A DNA stretch of 64,000 nt from Sulfitobacter sp. OXR-159 (GTDB lineage: Bacteria; Pseudomonadota; Alphaproteobacteria; Rhodobacterales; Rhodobacteraceae): positions 1 through 64,000 of the forward strand of contig NZ_CP139707.1 in assembly GCF_034377145.1 (NCBI RefSeq), given 5' to 3'. The notes below the pieces were generated by a model. That model worked only from the letters and a program-made list of their open reading frames with translations. It made no database searches and was not told the origin of the DNA. Positions 11,541 through 20,422 of the stretch are shown here, piece by piece; position 1 is the first letter of the stretch, and each line of letters opens with the position of its first letter. Position numbers and translations under genes: made by a program.

Positions 11541-13238
11541 TTATTTCACCAGATAGGGTTTGGGAGAGGGTTTGGCATCGCCAGTTACTCCGCGGGAGAC
11601 GGGAAAATCCCCCACCAGATAGGGATGCATGCCTTGGTTCTTAAGGTTCTGCAGGAATTGGTCAAAGCCATTCAGGTCTACCATGCGCGGCGCCTCTGAC
11701 AGGCGGCGCAGACGTGTACGGCCAATCTCGTCCAATATGCCCTGTAAAGGCTCCATCGGCGCTTCGATGAATTCAGACATCGTCCAGATCCGCACGCGCG
11801 CTTTGGCATGGGGTGAACGCAGCACATCCAAATGCGTGCTTTCCGTTTTTTGCAGCTTTGCAGCAAGACGTCGAATATCAGCAAAATCAAGGTTTGAGCG
11901 AAACAGTGGCACAGCCCAAGCACCTGTGATGACCGAAATCTGTGCGTTAGGGTCTCTGGCCATGCGCCAATTGATGTCTTGGTTGTCCATTGGGCCGAAC
12001 TGAAAACACTGGCGTTCGCCACGGGTATTCCAGATCAGGTTGGTCAAAAACGCGCTGGCATTGTGATCGCGCAGCACCGGGTTGTCCGACAAGGCACCGT
12101 TCAGCGTGGTCTGGCCTTCAGCAAAATGCACACGGTCAGGGGCAAAGAGATGCCCATGCACGCGGGCCCTGCTGGCACGGCTCAGCCAATGTTCGAAATC
12201 CTCAAAGATCTCGGTGAAACCCTGAAATACCGAGTAAGGCGCGGCGGTGACACCATTCTCCCAATCCTTGTTGGGAAAACGGCTTTGCATATAAAGCCCG
12301 GCGCGGCCACGGGTGCGCCGCTCTACCGCCTTGGCAAAGATGCGGTCGATCTTGCCGGGGTTCGGCTCGGTCTTTTTCATCGCACCGGCAGAGTCGGTCA
12401 GGAAGGCATCATAGAGTCTGTCCGCGTGGGGCCAAATCTTGCGCGCCACAAAGCAATCCGAACGGCGCAATAGCTGCAGGTGGTCGTTGTAAAAGATATG
12501 CGGCTTGCCCTGAAAATCGAACTTGGACAGGGTCAGCGAGCGGCTTTCGATCTTGCTGGAATAGAGCCGTGCAAGGGTCTGGAAATAGCTTTCGTCCGGG
12601 ATCCAGACGTGGCGAAAGAACTTGTCGTAGGTCGGCCTGTCGGGGTCTTGCAGGATCGCCGACAGGGTGCGCCGGGTCAGGCACCACCATTGCGAGCCCA
12701 TATGCGGCACGATCCCGCGCGGCATCCGGCGTTTCAACCGTAATAGGCGCTGCACCTCGACCGCGCGGTCAAACAGATAGCGATTGCGCCGCCAAGAGAA
12801 GGGGAAACGCAGGGTAAACCGCTCTTCATCCAGCCCGCCCACCGTCCAGGGCACATCCGCCGTGGTGGCGCTTTCGATGAAATCGGTCTGCGGGCGGTCC
12901 CCAAGATAGTCGATCAATTCCTGCACCGGGCGGAGCGGCAGGCAGGAACCCGAGGCCAGATAGACATGAGCCACCTTGGGAAAGCGCGACAGCATTAATT
13001 CCGCCGCCCCCTGCGAGGCGGCAACGATCCCCCAAGTGCCCCACTCGCAGCGTTTGCGGGGGCTGAAATGCACATCCTTCAGGTCAGAGAGTGCCGCCAC
13101 GAAAGCATCATGCGCCCGCCGGGCCACGGCCTTGTCGATGTGGATCACCACCGGGCAGCCTGCAGCGGCCCAATGGCGCGCGACCTGCTCGGCCCGATCA
13201 AAAGCGTTGTGCACCAGCATGACGATCCCGACGCTCAT
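11541..13238 (-). CDS. GT14-type glycosyltransferase with long C-terminal domain
   Basis: Related to core-2/I-branching beta-1,6-N-acetylglucosaminyltransferases. The first ~300 of 565 residues carry the Branch-type fold: IVMLVHNAFDRAEQVA at the N-terminus, VVIHIDKAV, YLASGSCLPLRPVQEL, MGSQWWCLTRRTL and WIPDESYFQTL. The remaining ~260 residues match no motif I can name; similar two-part proteins occur in Rhodobacteraceae, where I recall the tail being an uncharacterised DUF5928-type domain. The start at 13238 overlaps the stop of the upstream gene (ATGA); a longer open frame upstream runs antisense-free but is not protein-like. Sugar donor and acceptor are unknown. Confidence 0.78.
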   Translation of the reverse strand: MSVGIVMLVHNAFDRAEQVARHWAAAGCPVVIHIDKAVARRAHDAFVAALSDLKDVHFSPRKRCEWGTWGIVAASQGAAELMLSRFPKVAHVYLASGSCLPLRPVQELIDYLGDRPQTDFIESATTADVPWTVGGLDEERFTLRFPFSWRRNRYLFDRAVEVQRLLRLKRRMPRGIVPHMGSQWWCLTRRTLSAILQDPDRPTYDKFFRHVWIPDESYFQTLARLYSSKIESRSLTLSKFDFQGKPHIFYNDHLQLLRRSDCFVARKIWPHADRLYDAFLTDSAGAMKKTEPNPGKIDRIFAKAVERRTRGRAGLYMQSRFPNKDWENGVTAAPYSVFQGFTEIFEDFEHWLSRASRARVHGHLFAPDRVHFAEGQTTLNGALSDNPVLRDHNASAFLTNLIWNTRGERQCFQFGPMDNQDINWRMARDPNAQISVITGAWAVPLFRSNLDFADIRRLAAKLQKTESTHLDVLRSPHAKARVRIWTMSEFIEAPMEPLQGILDEIGRTRLRRLSEAPRMVDLNGFDQFLQNLKNQGMHPYLVGDFPVSRGVTGDAKPSPKPYLVK

Positions 13239-14245
13239 GCCCAGTTCCCTTTCGACATGAGGCCTAGAATCTCTAGCTGCCGCCAGTTGATGTAGCGTTC
13301 TGACCATTTGCACCAAAGCTGCGGGTCGTCCTTTAGCTGCGCGGCATAGGCTTTGTATTCGACCGAAGCCGCGTAATGCTCGTTGCGCTGCAACTCCTCC
13401 GCCGCCTTGGCGCCGAAGGTGTCGAGGAATTTGGCATGCAGCAGCACGCCCGAGGCTTTCTCTCCGCCCCATTCGTCATAGACCTGATTAAGCCCGCGCG
13501 GCAGCAGCGTATGGGTTGAGCTGACATAGGCATAGCGCCGGTCCCATTTGACCAGCGGTACTTTGTTCAGCGCCGGCGCCTTGGCGGGTTCATCGGGGAA
13601 GAACACCCGCGCCCGTGGCCCGCCCTGAATCCAGAGGTTTCCAAACCGCCGATTGCGCGAAATGGTGTAATTGCCGCTGTCGAACCACGACGAAATCTCA
13701 ATCGGGTTTTGGCCCGCTTGGTATGGTTCTTCGTCCAGCCGCCCTTTGGGATACATATCCAGCAGCATCGCGGAAAAGCTTTTGATCGACGACGCATCAA
13801 GCCAATCAGTCAGCGCCCGCAGGGGCCGCGTGTCGCAAAAGGGGTAGACCAGAAATTCATCGGGATCGACCGTCAGCGCCCAGTGGCCATGGGCGTATTT
13901 CATCTGCAGCCAGTTCAGCCAGTCGACGCCGAAGCGCGCGCGCTTGTAGCTGGCCTTGGCGCTCCAGACCGACACATCGGGTTGCTCGGCAAGATAGTCG
14001 AGCGAACCGTCGGTGCTGTCGTTATCGACGAAGAAGAAGTGTCCGACGCCCATCTCACGGTAGTATTTCAGGAAATAGGGCAGCCGGATGCGTTCGTTGC
14101 GCTGCGTGCAGAACACAAGGATATCGTCGCGTTTGATCTGGGCGGTGCGGTTCGCCACGCGGGTCAACTCGCGGCGTTTGCGGAAGGCGCGGATGCGCCA
14201 GCGCTTGCGTTGCAGCCGCAATCGATATGACTGAATTAAGCCCAA
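13235..14245 (-). CDS. Glycosyltransferase, GT2/GT92-like
   Basis: A 336-residue protein with a GT-A nucleotide-sugar fold. DILVFCTQRNERIRLPYFL opens the domain, VDNDSTDGSLDYL (73-85) binds the nucleotide, and VDPDEFLVYP (126-135) gives the metal-binding DxD-like motif. This arrangement matches the Glyco_tranf_2_4/GT92-like group often found in sulfated glycan loci. No signal peptide is seen; the basic N-terminus (RLQRKRWRIRAFRKRR) suggests peripheral membrane contact. Its stop overlaps the start of the GT14 gene by four bases, so the two are probably translated together. Confidence 0.8.
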   Translation of the reverse strand: MGLIQSYRLRLQRKRWRIRAFRKRRELTRVANRTAQIKRDDILVFCTQRNERIRLPYFLKYYREMGVGHFFFVDNDSTDGSLDYLAEQPDVSVWSAKASYKRARFGVDWLNWLQMKYAHGHWALTVDPDEFLVYPFCDTRPLRALTDWLDASSIKSFSAMLLDMYPKGRLDEEPYQAGQNPIEISSWFDSGNYTISRNRRFGNLWIQGGPRARVFFPDEPAKAPALNKVPLVKWDRRYAYVSSTHTLLPRGLNQVYDEWGGEKASGVLLHAKFLDTFGAKAAEELQRNEHYAASVEYKAYAAQLKDDPQLWCKWSERYINWRQLEILGLMSKGNWA

Positions 14246-14289
14246 ACCGCCCCTTACCTATCGGATCTGACCGCTTCTCTACCGCGCTA

Positions 14290-15486
14290 TCACGTCGACT
14301 TTAACACGGTCTTGAAGTGTTCGGCCCATGTTGGCGCGATAAAAGTCGTCGCGGGGCGCGGGTCTGGCACAGATGCGGCCCATTCTTCGATTGTTCTGAT
14401 CCATGAATAGGGCTCGCTCAGGGCCGCGTAAACGGCTTTGTCGCCTAGGACCTCGTGCAAGACTGGTAAATCGTTGCATAAAACACGCGATCCAAGGCTC
14501 AGCGCCTCGGCGGGCGGCAGGCCGAACCCCTCTGCGTGGCTGGGAAAAAGCATCCCCGCTGCACCCTGCACCAATGCGGCCAATCCGGCGTCGCTGAGGC
14601 TTGAGAACTCGCGCACAGGGCCGCCCGCAGGCAGCCGATCAAGTCGGTCAAAGACCGCGTTGTTGTTCCACCCCCGAGCGCCGCAGATCAGCAGCAGCGG
14701 CGCGTTAGGGCCCATCTGCTGCCATAGGTCCAGCAAGAAACCATGGTTCTTGCGCGGCTCAATGGTGCCTACAACGACAAAAAAGGGAAGCTTTGGCGGC
14801 AGGCCCGCAGGCAGTTCACCGCCATCGGGCGCGGGCAGGTCGAGACCCAGATGCGCGACAACGGCAGGGGGAATCCGTCCCCGAATCTGCGCCTCGCTGC
14901 GCTGGCGCGTGTCCTGCGAGTTGTAGATCACCAGATCGGCCTGCGCAGACACCCGGTCAATCTTGGCCCGAAACGGCGCGACCGTGCCGGGACGCTGGTA
15001 GGCCGGATGGTCTAGCGGAATCACGTCATGGATAAGAACCGCAATCCGGCCCTGCGCCTTTTTCACGCCGCCCAGAACCCGGTCCGTCAGGTTGCTGTGG
15101 CCAACATTGAGATAGGCAAAGCCCGGTGGCAGATGCCGCGCAAGCAGTGAGGGCAACCCGGCAGGCAGACACCGTCCCCTCGCCAAGCGCCTGAGGTCAC
15201 TTTCCGCCCGCGTTAGAGCCACACTACGCCCCCGTGGCAAGCGCGACAGAAGGTCTGCCCGCCCCCAAGGAACGCGGCCTTCAAGGCGATCTTGAAAGCC
15301 CTGCATCCCAGCACGGTCCAGCAAGACATAGCCCAAAGCCGTACGCGCCACTCCATAGAGCGGCGCGTCACCAGTCAGAAGATGTGCGAGATAGGCCAGT
15401 TCGACCCGATCAACCCCCGTCGCGCCCCGCCCGACCCGACGCAAACTGCGCGTCAGGTCCAAGAGTCGCGCGGCGGGTTCAGCCAT
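14290..15486 (-). CDS. GT4-type glycosyltransferase
   Basis: A 398-residue GT-B enzyme that probably adds a hexose to a polysaccharide. The C-terminal half has the GT4 signature: VVGTIEPRKNHGFLLDLW, then the donor-binding SHAEGFGLPPAEALSLGSRVLCND, with the EX7E pair. The N-terminal half begins LLDLTRSLRRVGRGATGVDRVE, a pattern common to bacterial mannosyltransferase-like enzymes. The start at 15486 (MAEPAARLLDL) overlaps the galE stop by 8 bases, implying coupling. The substrate cannot be inferred. Confidence 0.8.
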   Translation of the reverse strand: MAEPAARLLDLTRSLRRVGRGATGVDRVELAYLAHLLTGDAPLYGVARTALGYVLLDRAGMQGFQDRLEGRVPWGRADLLSRLPRGRSVALTRAESDLRRLARGRCLPAGLPSLLARHLPPGFAYLNVGHSNLTDRVLGGVKKAQGRIAVLIHDVIPLDHPAYQRPGTVAPFRAKIDRVSAQADLVIYNSQDTRQRSEAQIRGRIPPAVVAHLGLDLPAPDGGELPAGLPPKLPFFVVVGTIEPRKNHGFLLDLWQQMGPNAPLLLICGARGWNNNAVFDRLDRLPAGGPVREFSSLSDAGLAALVQGAAGMLFPSHAEGFGLPPAEALSLGSRVLCNDLPVLHEVLGDKAVYAALSEPYSWIRTIEEWAASVPDPRPATTFIAPTWAEHFKTVLKST

Positions 15487-16462
15487 CGTAATGGCCGGTC
15501 TGGTGCCACTTCCAAGCGTCTGCAATCATCTTGTCCAAGGTCGAGCGCTTGGGCGCCCAACCCAACTCCTCTTCCGCGCGGGAAGAGCCTGACACAAGTT
15601 TGGTACAATCCCCCGGACGGCGCGCGCCGATCTCATGGGGCACCGTTTGATTGGTCACAGCGCGGCTATGGTCGAGCACTTCACGCACCGAAAAGCCACT
15701 TCCGGTGCCAAGGTTGAACACGCGGCTGCCCTTCCCGTCCTGAAGCCATTTCAGACCCAAAACATGGGCATCGACCAGATCGCAGACATGCACATAGTCC
15801 CGAATACAGGTGCCGTCGGGGGTGTCATAGTCATCCCCGAAAACAGTCAGCGCAGCGCGCTTCCCGGCAATCGCATCCAGCATCAGGGGGATCAGATGCG
15901 TCTCTGGCTGATGGAACTCGCCCACTTCGCCATCGGGATCCGCACCGGCCACGTTGAAATAGCGGAAGATGACATGCTGCAGCCCATGGGCGGCCTCAAA
16001 GTCGCGCAGGATGTCCTCGATCGCCCGTTTGGACGCCCCATAGGCATTGATCGGATATTGTGCGCTGTTTTCGTCCAATACCACGTTATCCTGATCGCCA
16101 TAGGTCGCACAGGTCGACGAAAAGACGAATTGCTTGCAGCCCGCAGCGACCGCCGCCTCGATTAATGTGAGGGAGCCGTTGACGTTGTTGCGCCAGTAAA
16201 GCCCCGGCTCCGCCATACTTTCCCCCACTTGGCTGAGGGCGGCGAAATGCATCACCGCAATGGGCTGATGTTTCGCAAAGACCTCATCCAGCCGCGCGCG
16301 GTCCAGCAGATCGCCTTGCTCAAAGGGGCCGAATTTCACGGCATCGCGCCAGCCTGTCACCAGATTATCGAATGTGACGGGGATAAAGCCCGCCGCTTTC
16401 AATGCCTTACAAGCGTGCGAGCCGATATAGCCCGCTCCGCCCGTTACCAATACCTTTTCCAT
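15479..16462 (-). CDS. galE: UDP-glucose 4-epimerase
   Basis: NAD-dependent epimerase interconverting UDP-glucose and UDP-galactose, supplying galactose units for glycan synthesis. The 327-residue SDR protein shows GGAGYIGSH (8-16) for NAD binding, the catalytic SST at 115-117 and YGASK (Y141, K145), and CIRDYVHVCDLVDAHV further on. It follows galU on the same strand at 17 bp, so the two give a UTP + glucose-1-P to UDP-Gal route. The last bases overlap the next glycosyltransferase. Confidence 0.93.
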   Translation of the reverse strand: MEKVLVTGGAGYIGSHACKALKAAGFIPVTFDNLVTGWRDAVKFGPFEQGDLLDRARLDEVFAKHQPIAVMHFAALSQVGESMAEPGLYWRNNVNGSLTLIEAAVAAGCKQFVFSSTCATYGDQDNVVLDENSAQYPINAYGASKRAIEDILRDFEAAHGLQHVIFRYFNVAGADPDGEVGEFHQPETHLIPLMLDAIAGKRAALTVFGDDYDTPDGTCIRDYVHVCDLVDAHVLGLKWLQDGKGSRVFNLGTGSGFSVREVLDHSRAVTNQTVPHEIGARRPGDCTKLVSGSSRAEEELGWAPKRSTLDKMIADAWKWHQTGHYDG

Positions 16463-16479
16463 TTTGCGTTTTCCCGACC

Positions 16480-17373
16480 TTACTGCGCGGCCCGGTCGAT
16501 TTGGGAAATACTTTGCAGATAGGCCGAAAGATCGTCGCGCAATTCCTCACGGGCGAGACCAAAGGCCACGGTCGCTTGAAGAAAGCCCGCCTTGGAGCCG
16601 CAATCGAACCGCTGCCCGCGGAACCGGAAACCATAGACATCACGGCCTTGCTCGATCTCTTGGGCGATCGCATCGGTCAGCTGGATTTCACCACCCGATC
16701 CGGATTTCAGTTTGTTGAGGTTCTTCAAAACGTTCGGCGAGAGGATATAACGCCCAATCACCGCAAGGTTCGACGGCGCTTCGTCGACGGCGGGTTTTTC
16801 TACCATCGCTTTGACCTTCACCATATCGCCGCGTTCTTCGCTGGTGTCGAGAATGCCGTAGGAAGAGGCACGGGAAGGCTCGACCTCCATTGCGGCGACC
16901 ATGCTGCCGCCGGTTTCTTCATAGGCTTCGACCATCTGCTTCAGGCAAGGCTTTTCCGCCGCGATCACGTCGTCAGGCAGCATGACGGCAAAGGGTTCAT
17001 TCCCGATCAAACGGCGGGCGCACCAGACCGCATGGCCAAGCCCAAGCGCCTTATGCTGGCGGATATAAGCAATCGCACCGCTGTCCATATTGGTGCTTTG
17101 AAGCGTCTCAAGAAGCTCTGTCTTGCCCTTTTTACGCAACTCCTGCTCAAGCTGCGGGGCGTGGTCGAAATAGTCCTCCAACGCGCCTTTGCCGCGCGAG
17201 GTCACGAAGATGAACTCTTTGATCCCGGCCGCCCGCGCCTCATCGATTGCGTATTGAACCAAGGGGCGGTCAACGAGGGTCATAATCTCTTTGGGCACCG
17301 ATTTGGTGGCGGGCAGAAAGCGTGTCCCCATACCTGCGACAGGGAAAACCGCCTTTGTTACCTTCTTGCGCAT
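16480..17373 (-). CDS. galU: UTP-glucose-1-phosphate uridylyltransferase
   Basis: Makes UDP-glucose from UTP and glucose-1-phosphate. The 297-residue protein has the nucleotidyl-binding AVFPVAGMGTRFLPATKSV near the N-terminus, KEIMTLVDRPLVQYAIDEA, the VMLPDDVI metal/nucleotide motif and FDCGSKAGFLQA near the C-terminus, all typical of bacterial GalU. It lies directly upstream of galE. Confidence 0.95.
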   Translation of the reverse strand: MRKKVTKAVFPVAGMGTRFLPATKSVPKEIMTLVDRPLVQYAIDEARAAGIKEFIFVTSRGKGALEDYFDHAPQLEQELRKKGKTELLETLQSTNMDSGAIAYIRQHKALGLGHAVWCARRLIGNEPFAVMLPDDVIAAEKPCLKQMVEAYEETGGSMVAAMEVEPSRASSYGILDTSEERGDMVKVKAMVEKPAVDEAPSNLAVIGRYILSPNVLKNLNKLKSGSGGEIQLTDAIAQEIEQGRDVYGFRFRGQRFDCGSKAGFLQATVAFGLAREELRDDLSAYLQSISQIDRAAQ

Positions 17374-17434
17374 GTTAATCCTTACAACTTATTCGAAAAA
17401 TACAGAACGCCACGGTAAATCCACCTGCGTCTTT

Positions 17435-18712
17435 TTAACGGCTACGATCATCGCTGAAACCGCGCTGTCTGGCAACTCGCTTAACTTCTCTTTTCAGCCG
17501 ATCACACCGCCGCCTTAAGCGAAAAACCGCGTCATCCCGGGCGGATTTTCCGTATATTCCACCTGTTTGCAGCCAAATAGCGTGGGTCGGATCAAAGGCA
17601 ACGCGATGGTAGAGCGCCGTTGGCGAAAGGCTGATCAGGGTGACGATCTCTCCGGCTTGCGCCCATTTTGCAGCTTTTGCCCGGTCTCGTGCCAGTTTTA
17701 TGGGCCGGGTGAAGATCGCCACGCTGCGCCGCGGGCGGGCGGGAAAGGGGCGAAAGGGGCTGTTGGTTGTGCGCGGTACGGTGGTGCTGACGATGGGGCG
17801 CTTTAGCCCCTCGGCGTGGCCTTCATCCAGTCTGCGCAGCAGACGGGGAACATCGCTTGGCTCTAACCCGCCGCTTATCAGATGGCGCAGCAACCGGCGG
17901 CGCTCTGCCGCGCGAAGGTACGCCCATTGCGCGGCACGGTCCTGCGAGGCCAGATGTTTGCGATGGAACACGGCCCAGCTTGCCCCGATATCGAAAAGAT
18001 CACGCGGCACGCGGTTGGCGCTGCGCATCGCATTGGCGGCGAAACCGTGATGGACCTCGGCCAGCGGCACGATTGCGGTGGCATGGCCTGCCCGCGCCAG
18101 TCGCATGTTCAGGTCGGTTTCATCGAGATAGTAATGAAAGGCCGGGTCAAAACCGCCCACCTCCACCAAGACATCGCGCCGAAAGGCCATATTGGTGCCT
18201 TCGGTTTTGATTGCCCCCCCGGGCGGAGGGTGCAGAATGCTGGGCGTTTCGGGGTCTACATCAAGGTTTTCCGGCTCTCCCAAAGCGTTCAGTTGGCGCG
18301 CGCGGTATTGGAACGAGATGCCGTTTCGCCCCCGGACGAAACCGGTCATCGCCGCGACGCCGGGCCGTTGCGCAGGTTCCAGCAGGTGGCGCAGCCACAG
18401 CGGCTCTGGCACGGCATCATCATCGATAAAGGCCACGACTTCCCCCGCGGCCTCGGCGATCCCAAGGTTGCGCGCGGCAGAGATGTTCGGCCTGTCATAA
18501 GTGACCAGCTTTAGGGCCTCGGCAAAGACCATGTCGCGGGCCACGGCGATCCCTGCGGGATCGGCCACGACGATGACTTCGAAAGGGGCATATTGAAGCT
18601 GCCCCACCCCCGTCAGACAACGCCGCAATGCCTCGGGCCGATCCCGGCTGACGATCACGATGCTGACAGGCACGCCGCTTTCCAGCGTGGCACTGACGGG
18701 GGTGGTGGTCAT
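17435..18712 (-). CDS. GT2-family glycosyltransferase with long C-terminal tail
   Basis: A 425-residue protein. The first ~270 residues form a GT-A domain: PVSIVIVSRDRPEALRRCL (15-33), VAFIDDDAVPEP with the metal-binding D97-D99, NMAFRRDVLVEVGGFD, and the ETDLNMRLARAGH acceptor-side motif. The remaining 150 residues are rich in Arg and Ala and resemble nothing I recognise. The start overlaps the kdsB stop (ATGA), so it is translated with kdsB. It probably acts in the same lipopolysaccharide or capsule pathway. Confidence 0.8.
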   Translation of the reverse strand: MTTTPVSATLESGVPVSIVIVSRDRPEALRRCLTGVGQLQYAPFEVIVVADPAGIAVARDMVFAEALKLVTYDRPNISAARNLGIAEAAGEVVAFIDDDAVPEPLWLRHLLEPAQRPGVAAMTGFVRGRNGISFQYRARQLNALGEPENLDVDPETPSILHPPPGGAIKTEGTNMAFRRDVLVEVGGFDPAFHYYLDETDLNMRLARAGHATAIVPLAEVHHGFAANAMRSANRVPRDLFDIGASWAVFHRKHLASQDRAAQWAYLRAAERRRLLRHLISGGLEPSDVPRLLRRLDEGHAEGLKRPIVSTTVPRTTNSPFRPFPARPRRSVAIFTRPIKLARDRAKAAKWAQAGEIVTLISLSPTALYHRVAFDPTHAIWLQTGGIYGKSARDDAVFRLRRRCDRLKREVKRVARQRGFSDDRSR

Positions 18713-19509
18713 TCCAGACCCATTTTCGCCATCATAGCTTCGAGCTTCGGCACGTCTTCGGGGTTGTTCAATTCCCAGAACTCGCGGCCCTTGGCCTCAA
18801 CCTCGGCGCAGAGCACCGGGCGGCCATTCTCAAGGAAACGGAGCTGTTCCAGCCCCTCCAACTGCTCCAAGGGGCCGACAGGCCAGCTGGGGTAGCGCGC
18901 CAGCGCGTTGGGGCGGTAGGCATAGACACCGACATGATGGAAAACCGGGGTCATATCAGTCTCTGTATAAGGCTTTCGGGTATAGGGAACGACCTCTTTC
19001 GAGAAATAGAGCGCCTGATTATCGGCCCCGAAAACCGCCGTCGTGCCCCCGACGCGGCCCGCCTTACGGTCGCCCAGAAGACTGTTCAGCGTGGCACCGT
19101 CGCAACGCAGCACCGGGGTAGCGATCTCGGCATCGGGATTGTCTTTCAACCCCTGCACCAGCCCTTCGACGAACCAATGCGGCGTTAGCGGTGCGTCGCC
19201 TTGCAGGTTGACCACGATGTCATAGCCCCCGCCCAGCGCGGCATGTGCTTCGGCGCAGCGTTCGGTGCCGTTGGCGCAGGCTTCCGAAGTCATCACGACC
19301 TCGGCGCCGAAACCTTCTGCAGCATCGCGAATGCGGTCGTCGTCGGTGGCCACCACCACACGATCGACGCCCGAAACCGCGCTGGCGGCCCGCCAACTGC
19401 GCTCAATCAGGGACTGTTTTTGCCCCGTAGCCCCGGTGAGGGCCACAAGCGGTTTGCCGGGATAGCGGGTGGAGGCATAGCGGGCGGGGATGACGATCAG
19501 AACAGACAT
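18709..19509 (-). CDS. kdsB: 3-deoxy-manno-octulosonate cytidylyltransferase
   Basis: Activates Kdo as CMP-Kdo for lipid A-core or Kdo-linked capsule synthesis. The 266-residue protein opens with VIPARYASTRYPGKPL, has the CTP-binding VVVATDDDRI, the VNLQGDAPL motif and FHHVGVYAYR, all diagnostic of the KdsB family. Residues at the nucleotide pocket are intact. The start and the cysQ stop share one base (TGATG), indicating translational coupling of cysQ, kdsB and the following glycosyltransferase. Confidence 0.93.
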   Translation of the reverse strand: MSVLIVIPARYASTRYPGKPLVALTGATGQKQSLIERSWRAASAVSGVDRVVVATDDDRIRDAAEGFGAEVVMTSEACANGTERCAEAHAALGGGYDIVVNLQGDAPLTPHWFVEGLVQGLKDNPDAEIATPVLRCDGATLNSLLGDRKAGRVGGTTAVFGADNQALYFSKEVVPYTRKPYTETDMTPVFHHVGVYAYRPNALARYPSWPVGPLEQLEGLEQLRFLENGRPVLCAEVEAKGREFWELNNPEDVPKLEAMMAKMGLE

Positions 19510-20306
19510 CAGCCCGCTTTCAACTCAACACCCGGGGCATGGGCGATGAAGAATGGGTTGGCAAAATCTTCCTTGCCGTAGGCCAGCGGGGTGAGGTCAT
19601 CGAAGCGCACCACAGCGCCGCCGGCCCCGTTCAGCACCGCATGGCCTGCGGCGGTGTCCCATTCCATCGTGCGGCCCAAACGCGGGTAGAGATCGGCCTC
19701 TCCGGTTGCGATCAGACAGAACTTCAGCGAGGACCCTGCCGAGGTCATGTCCCGCACGCCGTATTTGCCGATGTAATCGTCGGTCGCCTGATCGCGGTGC
19801 GATTTGGAGGCAACAACCATCAGGGCCGTATTGTCTGGATTAGAGACAGAAATCGCCTTTGTCTCACCCACCTGCCCTTTGGCAAATGCGCCCGTCTCCT
19901 CGACCGATTGACCATCGGCTTGGGTAAAGAACATCCGGGATTTGGCAGGGGCATAGACCACGCCGCGCGTTGGCACGCCGCCTTCGACCAGCGCGATGTT
20001 CACCGTGAAATCCCCGCGGCGGTGGACGAATTCCTTGGTGCCATCCAGCGGGTCAACGATGAGAAATGTATCGCCTTTGGCGGTATGGGTCGCAGCCTGT
20101 TCTTCAGTGACCAGCATGACATCGGGAAAGGCAGCGCGAAGCCCTTCGGAAATGATCGCATCGGCGGCTTCGTCGGCGGCGGTGACGGGGCTGTCGTCGG
20201 ATTTCGATTTCACCTCGAAATTATCCTGACCGTAGATCTCCATGATCTTATCCCCTGCTTCCAATGCCAGCCGCCGCATTTCTGCGACCAATTTCTCGTA
20301 ATCCAT
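19509..20306 (-). CDS. cysQ: 3'(2'),5'-bisphosphate nucleotidase (PAP phosphatase)
   Basis: Hydrolyses 3'-phosphoadenosine 5'-phosphate, the inhibitory product of sulfotransferases and PAPS reductase. The 265-residue inositol-monophosphatase-family protein has the metal-binding E68/E69, the DPLDGTKEF motif (85-93) and the second motif WDTAAGHAVLNGAGG near residue 217. It heads the minus-strand glycan block, with a plausible promoter upstream at 20354-20382. Its presence with a sulfotransferase suggests that PAP removal supports sulfation, although cysQ also has a general role in sulfur assimilation. Confidence 0.92.
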   Translation of the reverse strand: MDYEKLVAEMRRLALEAGDKIMEIYGQDNFEVKSKSDDSPVTAADEAADAIISEGLRAAFPDVMLVTEEQAATHTAKGDTFLIVDPLDGTKEFVHRRGDFTVNIALVEGGVPTRGVVYAPAKSRMFFTQADGQSVEETGAFAKGQVGETKAISVSNPDNTALMVVASKSHRDQATDDYIGKYGVRDMTSAGSSLKFCLIATGEADLYPRLGRTMEWDTAAGHAVLNGAGGAVVRFDDLTPLAYGKEDFANPFFIAHAPGVELKAG

Positions 20307-20353
20307 TTTGCCTCCGGCCCTGCGGGCTGTCGTTGCTTCAATTAACCGTTTCC

Positions 20354-20382
20354 CTTATGCTGTGCAGCTAACGGAACAGCAA
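20354..20382 (-). promoter_or_regulatory. Candidate promoter for cysQ and the glycan block
   Basis: On the minus strand TTGCTG (20382-20377) and CATAAG (20359-20354) are 17 bp apart and each match the sigma-70 consensus at 4 of 6 positions. The position, about 50 nt upstream of cysQ in a divergent intergenic region, is appropriate. Confidence 0.35.
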
Positions 20383-20422
20383 GAATTCCGTGCCACGTTA
20401 GGGCTTCGTCAAGGACGCGCGC

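Noticed and set aside
20307..20422. Search for a tRNA or small RNA between cysQ and the permease
   Set aside because: No cloverleaf or terminator seen; only a weak promoter candidate.
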